From Lentisphaeraceae bacterium (GTDB taxonomy: Bacteria > Verrucomicrobiota > Kiritimatiellia > RFP12 > UBA1067): DNA of 17,636 bases. This document shows positions 13,781-17,636 of this stretch, one piece after another. The position numbers were made by a program, and so were the translations under genes. Within the stretch, counting starts at the first letter, position 1; each line of letters opens with the position of its first letter. The stretch is taken from contig SFPL01000040.1 in assembly GCA_004551905.1 (NCBI GenBank), forward strand, positions 1 to 17,636, in the 5' to 3' direction. The notes beneath the pieces are model-generated. The model saw nothing but the letters and a program-made list of their open reading frames with translations. It was not told where the DNA came from and did not search any database.

Positions 13781-14245
13781 ATGAAGAAGCTACTCGGACT
13801 TGTCCTGAGCCTGACGATCATCAGCGGGGTCTGCGCCGCGGTGCTTGCGTACGTGAACGGCCTCACCGCCGAGCCGATCAAGGCCGCTGCCGCGAAGGCC
13901 CGCGAGGCGGCGAAGGCGGCAGTCCTCTGCGGCGAGGACGGCTTCACCGCGGAGGGCCGCTGCAAGGACGGCTACGGCGGCGACATCGTGCTGATGGTCG
14001 GCTTCAAAAAGGACAAGAAGACCGTCATCTCCTACAAGGTGCTGCAGGCGTCGGAGACGCCGGGCCTCGGGATGAAGCTGAAGACGCCCGAGTTCGCCGG
14101 GCAGTTCGCCGGCAAGGACTCTGCCTCGCTCCGGGTGAAGAAGGACGGCGGCGACATCGAGGCGATCACCGCCGCGACGATTACCTCGCGCGCCGTCTGC
14201 CGCGCGATCGAGGACGCCCGGCGCAACCTCGCCGAGGCGCAGTAG
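13781..14245 (+). CDS. rnfG: Rnf complex FMN-binding subunit RnfG (short form)
   Basis: RnfG is a membrane-anchored subunit with covalent FMN on the outer face. The 154 residues comprise an N-terminal membrane helix (about 3-25), then an Ala/Lys-rich helix and the FMN-binding domain (GYGGDIVLMVGF, ETPGLGMKLKTPEF, QFAGK). The flavin-attachment motif reads ITAATITS with Thr133 in the acceptor place; the usual SGAT/TGAT glycine is Ala. Known RnfG proteins are nearer 190-210 residues, and the segment between helix and FMN domain is shortened here. The start has a purine-rich site (GAAAGGGGG). In the common rnfABCDGE order rnfE would come next, but an acyltransferase gene begins 5 bp later. Confidence 0.9.
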   Translation: MKKLLGLVLSLTIISGVCAAVLAYVNGLTAEPIKAAAAKAREAAKAAVLCGEDGFTAEGRCKDGYGGDIVLMVGFKKDKKTVISYKVLQASETPGLGMKLKTPEFAGQFAGKDSASLRVKKDGGDIEAITAATITSRAVCRAIEDARRNLAEAQ

Positions 14246-14250
14246 GTGCG

Positions 14251-15153
14251 ATGGCCAAGGGAAGAGCTGCGGTAAACGCCGAGTACGCCGGGCTGCGCCT
14301 CGTGTGCGGGCTCATGAACGCGCTTCCCTACTGCTGCGCCGCGACGCTCGCCCGCGCTGCGGGCTGGACCCTCGTCCGCGTCTTCGCCTTCAAGCGTCGC
14401 CGCACCGAGGGGCGCATCCGCTCGGTGTTCCCGGAAATGTCCGCGCGCGAGGTGCGCCGCGTCGCCGTCCTCTCGCTCCAGAACCTGCTCCTCAACGCGG
14501 TTGAGATGATGCGCGCGCCGAAGCTCGGCCGCAGATGGATGGACCGCCACGTGCTAGACGGGCTCGAGTACAAGGAGCGCCTCCAGGCCTACGCCGACGA
14601 AGGGCACGGCGTGGTGGTGATGGTGCCCCACTCCGGCAACTGGTACATGGCGGCGTGGTCGATGGCGGTCTACGGCCTCAGGCTCTTCGCCATCGCCGCG
14701 CGCCAGCGCAACCCGAAGATCGACGCGTGGATGAACCGCCAGTATGGCGCGGTGGAGGTGCTGGACCGCGACTGCCGCGGCACGCTCGCGAAGATCCGCG
14801 ACAGGCTCCACGACGGCAAGGTGTTCGCGATTCTGCCCGACCTCAGGGTGCGCAAGCGCGACGTCGAGGCGGACTTCTTCGGCGGCAAGGCCAACGTCAG
14901 CCGCGCCGGCGCGATGTTCGCCGTCCGCTGCGGCTCGCCGGTGGTGGTGGCGCAGATGATGCGCGAGGGCTCCCGCCACGTCTTCAACCACATCGCCACC
15001 CTCCGCCCCGACCCCTCCGCCGCCGACCCGCGCGCCGAAGCGGAGCGGATCACGCGCGAGGCGATCTCGCTCATCGACCGCGAGGTGCGCAAGCGCCCCG
15101 GCGATTGGTACTGGTACAACAAGCGCTGGATTTTGGAGCCGCCCGAGAGATGA
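14251..15153 (+). CDS. LpxL/HtrB-like lysophospholipid (lipid A) acyltransferase family protein
   Basis: The 300 residues match the inner-membrane acyltransferase family that adds secondary acyl chains to lipid A or acylates related lipids. An N-terminal hydrophobic segment (about 15-45) is followed by FKRRRTEGRIRSVFPEMS, the motif I region VPHSGNWYMAA, a conserved core (FAILPDLRVRKRDVEADFFG, then RAGAMFAVRCGSPVVV) and DWYWYNKRWI near the C-terminus. The family catalytic pair is HX4(D/E). Here His127 is present but position 132 is Tyr (HSGNWY), so the acid is missing. The ATG at 14251 is 5 bp after rnfG. The stop overlaps the rpoN start (ATGA). Location points to co-transcription with rnf, with no obvious functional link. 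Substrate is unknown. Confidence 0.85.
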   Translation: MAKGRAAVNAEYAGLRLVCGLMNALPYCCAATLARAAGWTLVRVFAFKRRRTEGRIRSVFPEMSAREVRRVAVLSLQNLLLNAVEMMRAPKLGRRWMDRHVLDGLEYKERLQAYADEGHGVVVMVPHSGNWYMAAWSMAVYGLRLFAIAARQRNPKIDAWMNRQYGAVEVLDRDCRGTLAKIRDRLHDGKVFAILPDLRVRKRDVEADFFGGKANVSRAGAMFAVRCGSPVVVAQMMREGSRHVFNHIATLRPDPSAADPRAEAERITREAISLIDREVRKRPGDWYWYNKRWILEPPER

Positions 15154-16547
15154 ACCAGTCCATGTCCATGACCGCCGCGCAGCAGCAGAAGCTCGCGATC
15201 TCCGGCCGCCAGATGCAGGGGCTGAAGCTGCTGGCGATGTCGCTTCCGGAGCTGCGCGCCGAAATCGCCGCGGAGATGAGCGCCAACCCCGCGATCGAGG
15301 ACATGGACCATCCGCTCGAGACGCCGCTTTCCGAGGTGGAGGCCAAGCTCGACCGCGAGCGGGAGCAGGACGAGCCGGACTTCCCCGAGGACGGCTACGA
15401 GCCCACCGTCGGGCGCGACGAGGAGGCGGCCGAGCGCCGCCAGGCGTTCTTCGACAACCTGGTCAAGGAGGAGACGCTGCAGGGCCACCTCGTCGAGCAG
15501 CTGCCGCTTTCCGACATCGACGCAGCCGACTTCCCGATGGCCGAGGTGCTGATCGGCGACCTGGACGAGAAGGGGTATTACAAGGGCTCGCTCGCCGACG
15601 TGGCGATGGCGTTCGGCAAGAGCGAGGACGAGGTCGTCGCCGTGCTTGCGAAGATCCGCGACCTCGACCCGCCTGGCTGCGGCTCGCGCACGGTGGAGGA
15701 ATGCCTCCTCTCCCAGCTCGAGTCGATCGCCGACCCTGCCGTCCGCGAGGACGTCCGCAAAATCGTCTCCGGCCACCTCGCCGACATCGAGGCCGGGCGG
15801 ATCGACGCGATCTGCATGGCGCACGGCTTTTCCAAGAAGCGCTTCGCCGCCGCACTGGTCGCGCTCCGTTCGCTCGACGGCCGCCCCGGGCGCCAGTTCC
15901 CCAGCGAGCGCGAGCGCGTCGAGTTCGTAAACCCGGAGGTCCACGCGCGCAAGCTCGACGGCCGCTGGATCGCCGAGACCGACGAGCGGTCGCTCCCGGA
16001 GATCCGCTTCTCGAAGTCGTTCGAGGCGCTGCTGAAGGACAAGAGCCAGACCGCCGAGACCAAGGCGTACGTGCGCGAGCGCATCGCCTCTGCGCGCGCG
16101 CTCCGCGAGGCGATCGAGAAGCGCCGCCAGACGGTGAAGGACATCGCTCAGGCGGTGTTCGACCGCCAGCAGGACTTCTTCGAGCGCGGCTTCGGCGCGC
16201 TGAAGCCGCTCACCGAGCTCGAGGTCGCCGCGTCGGTCGGGGTGCACGGCACCACCGTCTCGCGCACGGTGCGCGACAAGTACGCCGAGACGCCGTACGG
16301 CACCATCGAGCTCAGACGGTTCTTCTCGACCGGCGTGAAGACGTCTGCCGGCGAGACGGTCTCGCAGGAAGCGGTGCTGGGCAAGCTCAGGGAGATCGTG
16401 GACGGCGAGGACAAGTCCAACCCGCTGTCGGACGAGAAGATCGCCGCCGAGCTCAAGGGCGCTGGCTATCCGGTGGCGCGGCGGACGGTGGCGAAGTACC
16501 GCGACAAGCTCGGCATCCCCGGCCGCAACGACCGCGTCATCGCGTAG
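15150..16547 (+). CDS. rpoN: RNA polymerase sigma-54 factor RpoN
   Basis: This is the alternative sigma factor that recognises -24/-12 promoters and needs an AAA+ activator. The 465 residues include region I, rich in Gln/Leu (QQQKLAISGRQMQGLKLLAM, to NPAIE near 46). An acidic region II (about 50-95) follows, then the core-binding region (LGCGSRT-like DPPGCGSRTVEECLLSQL). Next come the DNA-binding region with a helix-turn-helix (GVHGTTVSRTVRDKY) and the RpoN box ARRTVAKYR at 443-451 near the C-terminus. The ATG overlaps the acyltransferase stop by 4 bp, so it is translationally coupled and probably transcribed with the rnf operon. No activator gene or clear -24/-12 site was found in the window. 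Confidence 0.96.
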   Translation: MNQSMSMTAAQQQKLAISGRQMQGLKLLAMSLPELRAEIAAEMSANPAIEDMDHPLETPLSEVEAKLDREREQDEPDFPEDGYEPTVGRDEEAAERRQAFFDNLVKEETLQGHLVEQLPLSDIDAADFPMAEVLIGDLDEKGYYKGSLADVAMAFGKSEDEVVAVLAKIRDLDPPGCGSRTVEECLLSQLESIADPAVREDVRKIVSGHLADIEAGRIDAICMAHGFSKKRFAAALVALRSLDGRPGRQFPSERERVEFVNPEVHARKLDGRWIAETDERSLPEIRFSKSFEALLKDKSQTAETKAYVRERIASARALREAIEKRRQTVKDIAQAVFDRQQDFFERGFGALKPLTELEVAASVGVHGTTVSRTVRDKYAETPYGTIELRRFFSTGVKTSAGETVSQEAVLGKLREIVDGEDKSNPLSDEKIAAELKGAGYPVARRTVAKYRDKLGIPGRNDRVIA

Positions 16548-16585
16548 GTTTTCAGACTAAACATAAAAACGAAAGGAAGGCAGAA

Positions 16586-17419
16586 ATGAAGGAACAGGCG
16601 GCGGACGCGGTTCGTCCGGTGGTGGAGTGGCTCCAGACCCAGGGACTGGTGCTGAGTGCGAGGATTCTCAGCGCGGCATTGATCCTGCTGGTTGGCGCGT
16701 TCGTCATCAAGTGCATTGCGGCGTTTCTCCGGCGGACACTGGAGCAGCGGGTGAAGGGCGAGAACGAGATGCTGATCAAGTTCGTCGTCTCGGTGGCGGT
16801 GAAGACCTGCTGGGCGTTCCTTTTCGTGGTGGTGCTCGGCCGTCTCGGAGTCGAGGTGGGGCCGCTCGTCGCCGGTCTCGGCGCCACCGGCCTCATCATC
16901 GGCTTCGCCTTCCAGGAGTCGCTCGGTTCGCTCGCTGCGGGCATCATGCTCGCGCTCAACAAGCCGTTCAAGGTCGGTGACTTCGTGACCGTCGCCGGCT
17001 TCGAGGGCACGGTGAAGGCGCTGGACATGATGGCGGTCACGCTCGCTACCGTCGACAACCGCCGCGTCACCATCCCGAACAAGTCGGCCTGGGGCTCGCC
17101 GATCGTCAACTACACCGCGCTCGGGATGCGGCGTGTCGATCTCCTCTTCAGCGTCGCCTACGGCACCGACCTCGCCGCGGCGCGCGCGCTGGTGCTGGAA
17201 ACCGTCTCCAAGGTCCCTGGGGCGCTCGCCGATCCCGCGCCGGTGTCGATGGTCTCGGCGCTGGACGACAGCTCGATAAAGATCGGCGCGCGCGCGTGGT
17301 GCCGCAGCGGCGACTACTGGGCGGTCTACAATGGCGCAGTGGAGGCGGTCAACAACGCCTTCGTCGCCGGCGGCATCTCCCAGCCCTTCCCGCAGGTCGA
17401 CGTCCACATGAAGAACTGA
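16586..17419 (+). CDS. Small mechanosensitive ion channel, MscS family
   Basis: The product is an inner-membrane channel that opens under membrane tension and releases solutes on osmotic downshock. The 277 residues are near the length of E. coli MscS. Three membrane helices occur in the first 115 residues or so; the third is the pore-lining Gly/Ala-rich helix (LVAGLGATGLIIGFAFQESL, SLAAGIMLAL). The beta domain follows (NKPFKVGDFVTVAGFEGTV, then RRVTIPNKSAWGSPIVNY) and then the alpha/beta C-terminal domain. AAAGGAAGG lies just upstream of the ATG, in a short A-rich spacer 38 bp after rpoN. It may be read through from rpoN or have its own promoter; none is clear. No convincing terminator follows before the end repeat. 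Confidence 0.93.
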   Translation: MKEQAADAVRPVVEWLQTQGLVLSARILSAALILLVGAFVIKCIAAFLRRTLEQRVKGENEMLIKFVVSVAVKTCWAFLFVVVLGRLGVEVGPLVAGLGATGLIIGFAFQESLGSLAAGIMLALNKPFKVGDFVTVAGFEGTVKALDMMAVTLATVDNRRVTIPNKSAWGSPIVNYTALGMRRVDLLFSVAYGTDLAAARALVLETVSKVPGALADPAPVSMVSALDDSSIKIGARAWCRSGDYWAVYNGAVEAVNNAFVAGGISQPFPQVDVHMKN

Positions 17420-17486
17420 TCCACCAAACCGCCGAACGGAATCGCGTCAAACTACCGAACGAAACTCCGCTAAACAATCACAGAGA

Positions 17487-17630
17487 TTACAAATCCCTCG
17501 CGCGCGCGAGTTCCCAGTGCAACACCGGGAGGTTTTGCCTTGAGCGATTGGCCTGTTGAGCGGGCTTCAGCTGGGGGTTGAAAAAATCAGGCGTTGGCTG
17601 TATGCTTTCTTGCAAAGCAAAAAAACGCAA
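17487..17630 (-). other. 47-codon open frame on the right end repeat
   Basis: On the minus strand from TTG at 17630 the repeat is open for 47 codons and stops just outside the repeat (LARARDL then TAA). Its first 44 residues are identical to the start of the 6-1508 frame. It may be a small repeat-encoded peptide or chance openness; no ribosome-binding site precedes it within the window. Confidence 0.3.
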
Positions 17631-17635
17631 GGAGG
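17499..17635. repeat. Right copy of 137-bp terminal inverted repeat
   Basis: It is the exact reverse complement of 1-137. It lies 79 bp after the mscS stop. Read on the plus strand it begins CGCGCGCG, contains the CCCAGTG CAA CACCGGG hairpin followed by AGGTTTT, and ends CGCAAGGAGGC at the window edge, i.e. with a perfect Shine-Dalgarno word pointing out of the window. Confidence 0.93.
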
Positions 17636-17636
17636 C

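Noticed and set aside
17420..17498. Terminator or RNA gene right after mscS
   Set aside because: I see no stable stem with a T-run in these 79 bases and no tRNA-like fold; the only hairpin lies inside the end repeat.
1..17636. Linear plasmid or phage with terminal inverted repeats, or a circular molecule
   Set aside because: The content is housekeeping genes with no replication or capsid genes, and ends in inverted rather than direct orientation do not indicate circularity.

Overview
This window looks like chromosomal DNA from a high-GC, strictly anaerobic, Gram-negative bacterium. The evidence is a HydG-type maturase for [FeFe]-hydrogenase, an Rnf ferredoxin:NAD+ oxidoreductase operon, a lipid A-type acyltransferase, RpoN (sigma-54), and a fragment ending like an outer-membrane beta-barrel. 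The combination would suit an uncultured Verrucomicrobiota/Kiritimatiellota- or Lentisphaerota-like organism. That placement is inference: there is no rRNA gene in the window. The first and last 137 bases (1-137 and 17499-17635) are a perfect inverted repeat. This is most simply explained by a contig that ends in two copies of a dispersed genomic repeat.

Layout. 1-1763 has visibly more A/T-ending codons than the rest: a TPR/LysM protein of unknown function fused in frame to the end repeat, followed by a broken metallophosphoesterase. 1784-2278 encodes a small exported His/Gly/Pro-rich repeat protein, followed by a terminator-like hairpin. 2279-2466 is built from short phased repeats and ends in an extended -10 promoter for hydG (2467-4002). 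pheS (own extended -10 promoter) and serS follow, then a decayed outer-membrane protein gene (6440-6648) and the helicase gene hrpB (6665-9067). 9068-9893 has no gene; it is a composite of nested inverted repeats and tandem repeats bounded by 41-bp imperfect inverted ends, with the rnfA promoter at its right edge.

From 9894 to 16547 runs a tightly packed, probably co-transcribed set: rnfA-rnfB-rnfC-rnfD-rnfG, an LpxL/HtrB-like acyltransferase and rpoN. An mscS-type channel gene (16586-17419) follows after 38 bp.

How the genes fit together. HydG helps build the active site of a ferredoxin-linked hydrogenase, and Rnf couples reduced ferredoxin to NAD+ and an ion gradient, so both serve ferredoxin/H2 energy metabolism. 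The two loci also share an unusual upstream arrangement: CACGAAC heptads plus TGGTATAATAC with an almost leaderless start.

The points most worth checking are: HydG lacks one of the three C-terminal cluster cysteines; rnfE is absent from the rnf operon; the acyltransferase has Tyr where the catalytic acid of the HX4(D/E) motif should be; and the intergenic DNA uses 7- and 8-base phased repeat families and a 781-bp inverted-repeat composite.
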